64,000 bases of DNA from the NCBI GenBank assembly GCA_002170205.2, contig NHFT02000003.1, positions 18,922 through 82,921 on the forward strand. Direction: 5' to 3'. This stretch comes from Candidatus Pelagibacter sp. TMED118. GTDB taxonomy: Bacteria; Pseudomonadota; Alphaproteobacteria; Pelagibacterales; Pelagibacteraceae. Shown here piece by piece: positions 50,792 through 58,627 of this stretch. The translations under genes were made by a program, and so were the position numbers. Numbering within the stretch: position 1 is the first letter of the stretch; each line of letters starts with the position of its first letter. A model generated the notes under the pieces. It worked only from the letters and a program-made list of their open reading frames with translations, did not search any database and was not told where the DNA came from.

Positions 50792-51433
50792 TTAAATATT
50801 TTTTAAAATATTTTTGAGCTCTGAAATAATCATTGCTGTAGCTCCCCAGCAAACGCAGTCCGAAAAATGAAAAGCAGGTACATTTATATCTATTCCTGCT
50901 TTAGAAATTGGTGTCGTTGAATAAGTTTCTTCTTTAAGAAGCTCTTTAATACTGATTTCATATACCTCTTCAACTTCACTTTGATTAATTGTTATTTTAG
51001 GGTATTGGTTTGAAAACCATACGTAAGCATGAATATTAAAATGTGATACTGGGGTATATAATGTTGAGAGATTTCCAACTAAACTCAACGATGCAGTATC
51101 TATACCGATTTCTTCATTCGATTCACGCAAAGAAGCGGCTTTTGGTGTTTCCCCTAATTCAATAGCCCCGCCTGGTAAAGAAATCTGCCCTTTGTGATGC
51201 TCAACATTTGATGTTCGTTTTGTTAATAAAAATGAAATATCTCCATCTTTTTCAAAGAGTATAATAGCAACACTAGCTTGCTTAGCATCTTTTGGTGGTA
51301 TAAAAGCTTTAGCTGTAATATTGTTTATTGGAATTACAGCCATTTTTTTTTGGCTACTCCAACCTGGAAGTAACGATTTTTTACTAAGTCTTTTCTTTAA
51401 TAATGCAATTTTTTTATCTACTTTCAATTCCAT
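50792..51433 (-). CDS. Nudix hydrolase, CoA-pyrophosphatase-like
   Basis: From ATG 51433 the protein has 213 residues. The Nudix box is complete: GGAIELGETPKAASLRESNEEIG, with all Glu ligands. The preceding LLPGWSSQKKMAVIPI and the EHHKGQISLPGG segment match the CoA pyrophosphatase (NudL) group, which splits CoA into phosphopantetheine and 3',5'-ADP. A longer reading from 51502 would run through the divergent HAD gene. ATG 51433 is preferred because family N-termini align there. This start overlaps the divergent HAD start by two bases (CATG). Confidence 0.88.
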   Translation of the reverse strand: MELKVDKKIALLKKRLSKKSLLPGWSSQKKMAVIPINNITAKAFIPPKDAKQASVAIILFEKDGDISFLLTKRTSNVEHHKGQISLPGGAIELGETPKAASLRESNEEIGIDTASLSLVGNLSTLYTPVSHFNIHAYVWFSNQYPKITINQSEVEEVYEISIKELLKEETYSTTPISKAGIDINVPAFHFSDCVCWGATAMIISELKNILKNI

Positions 51434-52085
51434 GAAATATAAGCACATAATTTGGGATTGGAATGGTACTTTAGTAAATGATTTAGCCTTATGTGTAAAC
51501 ATGTTAAATGTCTCGTTAAAAAAAAGGGGTCTTCAATCAATAAGTGAAAATAGATATAAGCAGGAGTTTCTATTTCCAATTAAAAAATTTTATGAGACAA
51601 TAGGGTTTGATTTCTCAAAAGAAGATTTTGAAATTACAAACGAAGAATTTCATGCAGGATATGAAGCAAATTTTAAAAAATTAGCTCTCCAACCTTATGC
51701 TATTGATGCACTTTCATGTTTTAAAAAATTAGGCATTTCTCAAAGCATTTTATCTGCCACTGTTCAACATAAATTAGATGATCAGGTGGATTTTTTTGGT
51801 ATATCTCACTTCTTTGATAATGTGGTTGGTATTTGCAATACTCCTTCTGGTTATGGAAAAGCATTTGAGGGTAATCAATTAATAAAAAAAGTAAATATCC
51901 CATTAGATGAAACAATTATTATTGGGGATAGCATGTTAGACTTCAATGTTTCTAAAGCTCTTAATATTGATTGTGCATTGGTATCTAATGGTCATAATCA
52001 TTTCGAAAGACTTAAAGCTACAGGATCATATACTTTTTCAAATATCAAATTATTTTCTGAGTGGGTTTTAAAAAAAACTAAGTAG
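51432..52085 (+). CDS. HAD family hydrolase, phosphoglycolate-phosphatase-like
   Basis: From ATG 51432 this 217-aa protein begins MKYKHIIWDWNGTLVND, the HAD motif I with nucleophile Asp9. The usual second Asp (general acid) is Asn11, as in a recognised DWNGT subgroup. SILSATVQ is motif II, KAFEGNQLIKK supplies the motif III Lys, and IIIGDSMLDFNVSKAL is motif IV with acidic metal ligands. It likely dephosphorylates a small metabolite. It converges with and overlaps the SDR gene by 8 bases. The 37 extra residues of a longer frame from 51321 lie inside the Nudix gene and are rejected. Confidence 0.85.
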   Translation: MKYKHIIWDWNGTLVNDLALCVNMLNVSLKKRGLQSISENRYKQEFLFPIKKFYETIGFDFSKEDFEITNEEFHAGYEANFKKLALQPYAIDALSCFKKLGISQSILSATVQHKLDDQVDFFGISHFFDNVVGICNTPSGYGKAFEGNQLIKKVNIPLDETIIIGDSMLDFNVSKALNIDCALVSNGHNHFERLKATGSYTFSNIKLFSEWVLKKTK

Positions 52086-52830
52086 TTAATCCGCCATCAA
52101 CCGTAAATAGAGAACCAGTAATAAAGTCTGACGCATTAGAAGCAAGATATAATGCCATTCCTGATACGTCTTCAGGCTCACCCATCTTTCCTTGAGGAAT
52201 AGTTTTTACTATTTGATTATAGATCTCTTCATTTTTCCATAGTGCTTTACTAAAGTCTGTTTTAATCAAACCTGGAGCTAAAGTATTCACTTGGATGTTA
52301 TCTGATCCTAACTCTTTTGCCAATACTTTTGTGAGCATAACCACTGCTGCTTTACTAATATTATAAACACCAAGCCCTTCTAAAGGTGTTTTAGCAGCTA
52401 TTGAAGATACATTAATAATTTTTCCACTTTTTTGATTGATCATGGACTTACTGCATGCTCTAACAAAATTAAAATATCCTTTAACATTAACGTCATATAT
52501 TTTATCCCAATGCGAATCTTCTGAATTTAATATCGGACCATAATATGGATTAGCTGCTGCGTTATTTACTAAAATATCTACAGTAGAAAATTTTTGAATT
52601 GTAAAATCTACAACTGCGTTGATTGACTTTGGATCGCTAGTATTGCATTCTATAGCATGGATATTTAATCCATTTGATTGAGCTTCAGAAACTGCATCCT
52701 TCAAATTATTTTTTTTCCTACTACAAATAACCACATTTGCTCCTGCTTTAGCAAAACTGAATGCTATTGCTTTACCGATACCTTTGGATCCACCTGAAAC
52801 AATTGCACTTTTGTTTTTTAAACTTAACAT
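52078..52830 (-). CDS. SDR family oxidoreductase, FabG-like
   Basis: This 250-aa short-chain dehydrogenase has the cofactor motif SGGSKGIGKAIA (about 12-23) and Arg-Lys near residue 38 (CSRKKNN), favouring NADPH. NNAAANPYYGP follows at about 89, the catalytic Ser is in NVSSIAAKT, and Tyr-x3-Lys is in GVYNISKAAVV. The C-terminus ITGSLFTVDGGLTT is typical of the FabG/glucose-dehydrogenase-like class. It directly follows the other SDR gene with no intergenic bases, suggesting joint action on acyl-CoA or ketone substrates. Confidence 0.9.
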   Translation of the reverse strand: MLSLKNKSAIVSGGSKGIGKAIAFSFAKAGANVVICSRKKNNLKDAVSEAQSNGLNIHAIECNTSDPKSINAVVDFTIQKFSTVDILVNNAAANPYYGPILNSEDSHWDKIYDVNVKGYFNFVRACSKSMINQKSGKIINVSSIAAKTPLEGLGVYNISKAAVVMLTKVLAKELGSDNIQVNTLAPGLIKTDFSKALWKNEEIYNQIVKTIPQGKMGEPEDVSGMALYLASNASDFITGSLFTVDGGLTT

Positions 52831-53679
52831 TTATTTCTTTTTTCTTCTTTCAGCCATTGCTTTCCACATTGATTCTGGTAGCTTCGTTAAATCTGAAAAC
52901 TCGCCGGCACCTGCAAGCCATTCGCCGCCATCAATTGTAATAACTTCTCCATTTATATAAGCTGAACCATCACTCATCAAATATGATGCTAGGTTTTCCA
53001 ATTCATGTCTTTCACCAAATCTTTTCATTGGAATTTTATTTTTCATATTATCCTCAAAATCTTCAAATCCCGGAGGCATTAATCTAGACCACGCTCCCTT
53101 TGTCGGAAAAGGTCCTGGTGCAATAGCATTGAATCTTATATTATGTCTACCCCACTCGACAGCTAAAGATCTTGTCATAGCTAACACACCTGCTTTTGCA
53201 GCGGCAGATGGAACAACAAAAGGAGATCCCGTCCAAGCATAAGTAGTGACAATACTCAGAATATTACCGCCTTTATTTTTTATCATCTCTTTTCCAATAA
53301 CACTAGTGCAATTCCAAGTACCCATTAAAACAATATCTATAACAGCTTTGAAAGCATTTTGACTGAGCATTTCTGTAGGTGAAATAAAATTACCAGCGGC
53401 ATTATTCAATAATGCATCAACCTTTCCAAATTTTTCAATCGCATGTTTAGACATCAATTCAACATCTTCAATTTTTCTTACATCGCCAGGACAAGTTATA
53501 ACATTGATATTCTTTTCGGAAAATTCATTAGCGGTTTCTTCAAGCACCTCTTTTCTTCTACCACTAATAACTAAATTTGCTCCCAGTTCTCCAAATCGAC
53601 GAGCCATGCTTTTACCAAGACCTGTTCCACCTCCTGTAATAATAATTGTTTTATTTTCTAAAAGATTATCTCTGAACAT
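52831..53679 (-). CDS. 2,4-dienoyl-CoA reductase-like SDR
   Basis: This 282-aa SDR has the cofactor motif ITGGGTGLGKSMA (about 14-26) and SGRRKEVLE, so it probably uses NADPH. The usual catalytic Tyr is absent: the segment is PSAAAKAGVLAMTRSLAVEWG, with Lys kept. This is the pattern of 2,4-dienoyl-CoA reductases and peroxisomal enoyl-CoA reductases, which help degrade unsaturated fatty acids. NAIAPGPFPTKGAWSRLMP fits the same group. It starts upstream of, and is translationally coupled to, the FabG-like gene. Confidence 0.87.
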   Translation of the reverse strand: MFRDNLLENKTIIITGGGTGLGKSMARRFGELGANLVISGRRKEVLEETANEFSEKNINVITCPGDVRKIEDVELMSKHAIEKFGKVDALLNNAAGNFISPTEMLSQNAFKAVIDIVLMGTWNCTSVIGKEMIKNKGGNILSIVTTYAWTGSPFVVPSAAAKAGVLAMTRSLAVEWGRHNIRFNAIAPGPFPTKGAWSRLMPPGFEDFEDNMKNKIPMKRFGERHELENLASYLMSDGSAYINGEVITIDGGEWLAGAGEFSDLTKLPESMWKAMAERRKKK

Positions 53680-53693
53680 TTTCTTCTCCCTTT

Positions 53694-54005
53694 TTATTTT
53701 AAAGCTTCTAAATTATTTTTAATAGTTTCTGTTTTTTCTTTTAAAGGATCTAAAACAGTATCCTCAATTACTTCTGTGATTTTTTCTTCACTACTTTCAA
53801 GCTGATTTTTGATTTCTTCCATGTTTGGTAACGGCTGATTTGTAAAGAGTAAATAAGCACAATAAATGATAAATAATGTAATTCCTAGCGTTACAAGCTT
53901 GAAAAGTTTTTTGATAACGCTATATGTAATCATTGTTATCAAAACAATTGTCACAGCTAAATAAGCTGGATTATCTGAAATGCTATTTAATAGATTTTCT
54001 AACAT
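53694..54005 (-). CDS. small membrane protein with coiled-coil tail
   Basis: This 103-aa protein is of unknown function. There are two adjacent hydrophobic segments (about 14-30 and 36-55) and then an acidic and basic helix (60-103, EEIKNQLESSEEKITEVIED) likely to form a coiled coil. No family is recognised. It lies 14 bases upstream of the dienoyl-CoA reductase gene on the same strand, divergent from lptD with starts only 37 bases apart. Confidence 0.6.
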   Translation of the reverse strand: MLENLLNSISDNPAYLAVTIVLITMITYSVIKKLFKLVTLGITLFIIYCAYLLFTNQPLPNMEEIKNQLESSEEKITEVIEDTVLDPLKEKTETIKNNLEALK

Positions 54006-54042
54006 TATATCAATTTATACATTACATTTCTACTTTACAAAG

Positions 54043-57000
54043 ATGAAACATAAATCAACAAAAAACGTTTATAATAATGTGATTAAAAAAATAGGTGTTT
54101 TACTCTTTTCATTTAGTATTATTTTTTCTCAAGATAAAATTGAGCTAAAACAAGCTAATTCTTTATCTTCAAAAGAGCTCAATCAACAAACAATTACTAC
54201 TTTAGAAGGTAATGTTATTTTTCAAAAAGACTCCATGCTTCTCTATGGAGATACTGCTATTCAATCAAGTGAAAATAGTATATTGAGATTATACAATAAT
54301 GTAAAAATTGAAGATAAAGACAAGACAATCTTTTGTGATTCTTTACTTTACGATTCAGACATTGATACAGTTGAACTCTTGGGGAATATCTTAATAAAAA
54401 ATCTAAACCAAACAATTACAGCTGATAATGGAAAAATAAACAACAATGACGAAAAAATTATTCTTCAAAATAATGTTCAGATAATTAGCTCAGAACGAAG
54501 AGTTGAAGGAGAAATAATTGAATTATTACTAAAAAATAAAAAAATTGAATTACTTCAAGTGCTCAAAAACGGGACTATTTTTTCTTCAAATAATGGATAT
54601 GAAAAAAATAGCAGTAATAATAATGAACCAGTAAAAAATGAAGATATTTTAAAGGGTAAACTTATAGATGTTAGATTGAGTGACGAATCTGTTTCGGAAA
54701 TCGAATTAATTGGTATGGCTTCTACCTTGATTCATTTATATGATGACTCCCTTTATCAGGGTACAAATGAAATCAGTGGTGATAGAATAATTTTAAAACT
54801 TCAAAACAATAACGCCACTAGTCTTGAATCCATTGGAGGGGTTATTGGCCAATTTAATCCTTCGTCATCCAATACATCTCAGCAAAAAGTAGATTATAAG
54901 GGAAAAAGAGTACAATTTAATACAGAAAACCAGCAATCTAAAATGTTTGGAGAGGCAAATATATATCAAGTTGGTATGGATTTGACTGCTGCACAAATTA
55001 ATATTAACTGGGAAAATAATATTCTTGAAGCATTTGATAAAAATCCGTTTAATCAAGAGGAATATCTTGAACCCACACTAATTGAAAATGGAAGAGAACC
55101 TGTTTCTGGAAAGTCAATGGTTTATAATATTCAAAACAGAAAAGGGAAAGTATTAGCAGGCAAAACTAAAGTACAAAATAACATGTACATGGGTAAGCAA
55201 ATAACTACTGTATCAGATAGTACTTTTTATATAGACGACTGCATTTTTACATCTTGTGATCCATCTAAATTTTACCTTGGAAGTAAAAAAGTTAAAATAA
55301 TTTATGGGGATAAAGTGATTGCTAAACCACTGAATATCGTTATTGGTGGTGTTCCAATTTTTGGAATTCCTATGGCTATTTTTCCTCATACTAATAAAGA
55401 GCGTCGTTCCGGTTGGATTATGCCATCATTTGGATCTTCTGAAAATCGTGGAAATTATTTAGATGGCCTAGGATATTATTTTGCTCCAAATGATTATTTA
55501 GGTTCTGAAAATTCGTTGATATTTGCGGATAGGCAGGGCTTAATTCTTAAATCAAAAAATCAATATAATAATAGGTATAAATTTAGTGGAAGCTTTAATC
55601 TTGAAGTTCGTAAACATCTTAATTCGGATGAAAAAGACATAGCTAAATTAAATGATAACAATAAAACTGACTTTTCATTGGATTGGAATCACAATCAAAT
55701 TTTAAGAAAAGATCAAACATTTAGATCAAGTGTGAGATACTTTAGTAATGGCGAGTATAATCGTGAAACAAGTATTGATCCATTAAAACGATTAGATCAA
55801 CAAGCTATTTCTAATGCAACGTATTCGAAAAGATGGAAAAATAGAAATCTATCATTAAGTGTGAATGTCTCAAATAAGCAAGATTTAATGTCTAGAAATA
55901 AGGTTAACAGTAATTCTACATTTTATCAGAATCCTACAAGCTTGAGTTCCACAATTACAGAAAACATTAGCACACTTCCATCTGTTAATTTCAGGGTTGG
56001 GAGAAGAAGCTTATTTAAAAATAATAATGATTCATTTTTAAGTAATATTCAATGGGATTATAGTTCAAGAATCCTTAATAATTCAAAAAACTTTTACCAA
56101 GCAGAAGAAGTTATAGATGGCGAAAATATCATTTATCAATGGAAGCAAGATAATAGCGGTGAAGCAGTTTACTCCAACAAAACAAACGCTATGTTTAAAA
56201 ATAGGTTTAGTATTAATGCGCCATTCACTCTTTTTAAATACATCGCTTTTAATCCTAATATTAATATTAATTCCGATTTTGTTAGCAGCTATAGACAAGC
56301 AGAGCTCAATACTGAGGATGTAGTCGAATTTAATGAGATTGATAAATTTAAAAATAGAACTACATCTAGCTTATCATTATCAATAACTACCAAAGTCTAT
56401 GGTATTCTACCTTTAAAAATTGGCAATATAAATTCTGTAAGACATGTAGTAACTCCAACTCTTGGATTTTCGTACTCTCCCAACTATTTAAATAATAATA
56501 GTTATTTTCAAGAATTTAACGATGAATATTATGACTACTTTTCCGGTTCTCTTATTGGATCAACTTCAAGAAGTAGTAGTAAAAAAATCACCCTATCACT
56601 TGGAAATGTATTCCAGGCCAAATATTTGAATGAAGGTAACGAAGAAAAAATTAATTTATTTTCATGGAGAATGAGTACTGGATATGATTTGAACAATGAT
56701 GAATTTAAACTATCAAATTTAAGAAGTTCAATTAGAAGCAATTTAAAAAATGGAGTTAATGTTGATTTAAATTTAACGCATGATTTTTATGAATATGATT
56801 CCGAAAATAACATACGATTAGATGAATTAAAATCTTTACCTAGGTTAACAGGAATTAGATTATCTACAAATTTTATTATAAAAGGAAAAGAGTCAGATAC
56901 TAGAAATAAAGAAAGTTTTTCTAAAAATACTAAAGCATTTATTAATGATCTCTCGTCAAACGATTGGCAGAGTAGAATAGGAATTAGCTATGCTGTAAAT

Positions 57001-57297
57001 AAAATTAATCCTGAAAATAAAATCGAAAATTTTTGGCTCAACAGTAATACTAGCATAAATATAACTTCAAATTGGAAGCTCAATTATAACGCAAGATTTA
57101 ACTTAATTGATAAAAATATTGTAAGACATAATTTAACATTATATAGAGAAATAGATTGTTGGGAATTATTTGTTGACTGGACTCCGAATGGTTATGCAAA
57201 AGGTTTGTATTTTAGATTGAACTTAAAATCTGATATTTTAAAAGATTTAAAAGTCGAACAAAAAACAGGTATCTTTACAACCAGATCAAGTTTTTAG
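54043..57297 (+). CDS. lptD: LptD-like lipopolysaccharide assembly outer-membrane protein
   Basis: From ATG 54043 this 1084-aa protein has a signal peptide ending SFSIIFS before Gln. An OstA-type periplasmic domain of repeated short strands follows (TLEGNVIFQKDSMLLYGDTA, VELLGNILIKN, GEANIYQVGMDLTAAQ). The LptD barrel domain begins near residue 400 with CIFTSCDPSKFYLGSKKVK, then IPMAIFPHTNKERRSGWIMP and a long series of Tyr/Asn/Ser-rich strands. It would insert lipopolysaccharide into the outer leaflet, matching the LptF/G-like permease at 2.2 kb. At over 1000 residues it is larger than E. coli LptD (784), as is usual in FCB bacteria. A longer reading from 53980 overlaps the divergent gene and is rejected. 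Confidence 0.87.
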   Translation: MKHKSTKNVYNNVIKKIGVLLFSFSIIFSQDKIELKQANSLSSKELNQQTITTLEGNVIFQKDSMLLYGDTAIQSSENSILRLYNNVKIEDKDKTIFCDSLLYDSDIDTVELLGNILIKNLNQTITADNGKINNNDEKIILQNNVQIISSERRVEGEIIELLLKNKKIELLQVLKNGTIFSSNNGYEKNSSNNNEPVKNEDILKGKLIDVRLSDESVSEIELIGMASTLIHLYDDSLYQGTNEISGDRIILKLQNNNATSLESIGGVIGQFNPSSSNTSQQKVDYKGKRVQFNTENQQSKMFGEANIYQVGMDLTAAQININWENNILEAFDKNPFNQEEYLEPTLIENGREPVSGKSMVYNIQNRKGKVLAGKTKVQNNMYMGKQITTVSDSTFYIDDCIFTSCDPSKFYLGSKKVKIIYGDKVIAKPLNIVIGGVPIFGIPMAIFPHTNKERRSGWIMPSFGSSENRGNYLDGLGYYFAPNDYLGSENSLIFADRQGLILKSKNQYNNRYKFSGSFNLEVRKHLNSDEKDIAKLNDNNKTDFSLDWNHNQILRKDQTFRSSVRYFSNGEYNRETSIDPLKRLDQQAISNATYSKRWKNRNLSLSVNVSNKQDLMSRNKVNSNSTFYQNPTSLSSTITENISTLPSVNFRVGRRSLFKNNNDSFLSNIQWDYSSRILNNSKNFYQAEEVIDGENIIYQWKQDNSGEAVYSNKTNAMFKNRFSINAPFTLFKYIAFNPNININSDFVSSYRQAELNTEDVVEFNEIDKFKNRTTSSLSLSITTKVYGILPLKIGNINSVRHVVTPTLGFSYSPNYLNNNSYFQEFNDEYYDYFSGSLIGSTSRSSSKKITLSLGNVFQAKYLNEGNEEKINLFSWRMSTGYDLNNDEFKLSNLRSSIRSNLKNGVNVDLNLTHDFYEYDSENNIRLDELKSLPRLTGIRLSTNFIIKGKESDTRNKESFSKNTKAFINDLSSNDWQSRIGISYAVNKINPENKIENFWLNSNTSINITSNWKLNYNARFNLIDKNIVRHNLTLYREIDCWELFVDWTPNGYAKGLYFRLNLKSDILKDLKVEQKTGIFTTRSSF

Positions 57298-57329
57298 GTG
57301 TTATTGCTACAAAAAATTATTAATGTTGT

Positions 57330-58556
57330 TTGGTGAAATCAAAATTTCAAAAAATTAAAGGGACATACGATATTCTCCCTCCTGAGAGTGAAAATTGGAG
57401 TCAAATGATTTCTATACTTCAATCGCTAAGCAAGAGTTTTGGATTCGAAGAAATAAAAACTCCTATTATTGAAAACTTAGATCTTTTTAAACAAAATGTT
57501 GGATTTGAAACTGATGTTTCAAAAGAAATGTTTTCTTGGGAAGATTCTTCCAAAAATCATATAGTTTTAAAACCAGAAATGACAGCTCCTGTGGTTAGAG
57601 CTTTTATTGAATCTGGCTTCTATAGAAGTAAGCCTTTATGTAAGTTATTTTATATAGATGCATTTTTTAGAAGAGAGAAACCTCAAAAAGGTAGGCAGAG
57701 ACAGTTCCACCAATTTGGAGTTGAGGCATTAGGATCTGCTGAAATTGAACAAGATATCGAAATTATACTTTTAGCAACGAAAATATTGGACGGTTTAGGA
57801 ATTAAAAATACAGTTCTTCAAATAAATAATATTGGTGACACAGAGACAAGGGATCTGTATCAAAATAAATTAAGTAAATATTTTTCTAGCTATAAATCAA
57901 AACTTTCAAAAATTTCGCAAAAGCGTTTACAAGTAAATCCGCTTAGAATTTTAGATAGTAAAGAAGAGGTAGATTTAGAAATAATTAATGAAGCGCCAAT
58001 TATTACTGAGTATCTATCAAAAGATGAATATAGTAACTATACTAACTTACTTTCAAACTTAGATGCATTAAATATTTCTTATAAAGAAAATGGACGGCTT
58101 ATAAGAGGTTTAGACTATTACAATAGCACCACATTTGAAATAACTACTCTTTCTTCAAAATCACAAAATGCTCTCTTAGGTGGAGGTAGGTATGATTACT
58201 TAGTTGAGAGCATGGGTGGGCCGTCTACTCCGGCAATTGGATTTGCAGCAGGCATAGAAAGACTACTGCTTGAATCAAATATGAGCTTATCAAAAAAAGG
58301 TCCTGACTTTTTCATTGGATACGAAACAGAGTCTCAAAAAATAATGGGTATTGCAAATCAACTTATTGATGATGGATTTACGATCCATATAGATACACTT
58401 AAAAAATCTGAGAAAAACCAGATTAAGAATGCAATTAAATTAAATGCTAAATATTATATTAGAGTGAGTGAAACAATATTTCTTAAAAATTTACATTCAA
58501 AAAAAGAATTTGAAGTAGACAACTTAAATCAAATCAAAGATTGTATTGAATCATAA
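57330..58556 (+). CDS. hisS: histidyl-tRNA synthetase
   Basis: This 408-aa class II synthetase charges tRNA-His, encoded at 2 kb. Motif 1 is in IKTPIIENLDLF, motif 2 is FFRREKPQKGRQRQFHQFG (about 112-130), HisA is RGLDYYNSTTFEI, and motif 3 is AIGFAAGIERLLL. The start is TTG 57330 or the adjacent GTG 57333; neither has a ribosome site. It is separated from lptD by 32 bases and followed by a perfect AT palindrome (58563-58586) and then topA. Confidence 0.94.
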   Translation: MVKSKFQKIKGTYDILPPESENWSQMISILQSLSKSFGFEEIKTPIIENLDLFKQNVGFETDVSKEMFSWEDSSKNHIVLKPEMTAPVVRAFIESGFYRSKPLCKLFYIDAFFRREKPQKGRQRQFHQFGVEALGSAEIEQDIEIILLATKILDGLGIKNTVLQINNIGDTETRDLYQNKLSKYFSSYKSKLSKISQKRLQVNPLRILDSKEEVDLEIINEAPIITEYLSKDEYSNYTNLLSNLDALNISYKENGRLIRGLDYYNSTTFEITTLSSKSQNALLGGGRYDYLVESMGGPSTPAIGFAAGIERLLLESNMSLSKKGPDFFIGYETESQKIMGIANQLIDDGFTIHIDTLKKSEKNQIKNAIKLNAKYYIRVSETIFLKNLHSKKEFEVDNLNQIKDCIES

Positions 58557-58562
58557 ACCAAT

Positions 58563-58586
58563 AATTTATATTTATAAATATAAATT
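58563..58586 (+). terminator. 24-base perfect palindrome, possible terminator after hisS
   Basis: Bases 58563-58586 read identically on both strands (AATTTATATTTA and its complement), all A and T, followed by three further T residues. As RNA it forms a 10-11 bp hairpin of A-U pairs with a T tail, a weak intrinsic terminator for hisS. It could equally be a cruciform or protein-binding site ahead of topA. The TTGACA of the topA promoter candidate starts two bases after it. Confidence 0.4.
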
Positions 58587-58587
58587 T

Positions 58588-58619
58588 TTGACAATTACTA
58601 ATCAATCTATGTAAGTTGC
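58588..58619 (+). promoter_or_regulatory. candidate topA promoter
   Basis: TTGACA (58588-58593) begins the element. The TTG is followed after 21 bases by TAAGTTGC (58612-58619). Both parts recur upstream of the TonB-receptor-like gene at the right edge (TTGACA, then TAAGTTAT). Transcription would start within a few bases of ATG 58628, implying a very short leader. Confidence 0.38.
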
Positions 58620-58627
58620 CAACCGAT

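Noticed and set aside
51321..51431. A 37-residue N-terminal extension of the HAD protein
   Set aside because: It runs antisense through the Nudix gene, and HAD motif I begins only nine residues after ATG 51432.
53980..54042. A 21-residue extension of LptD from 53980
   Set aside because: It overlaps the divergent small membrane protein gene and puts extra residues before a good signal peptide that starts at 54043.
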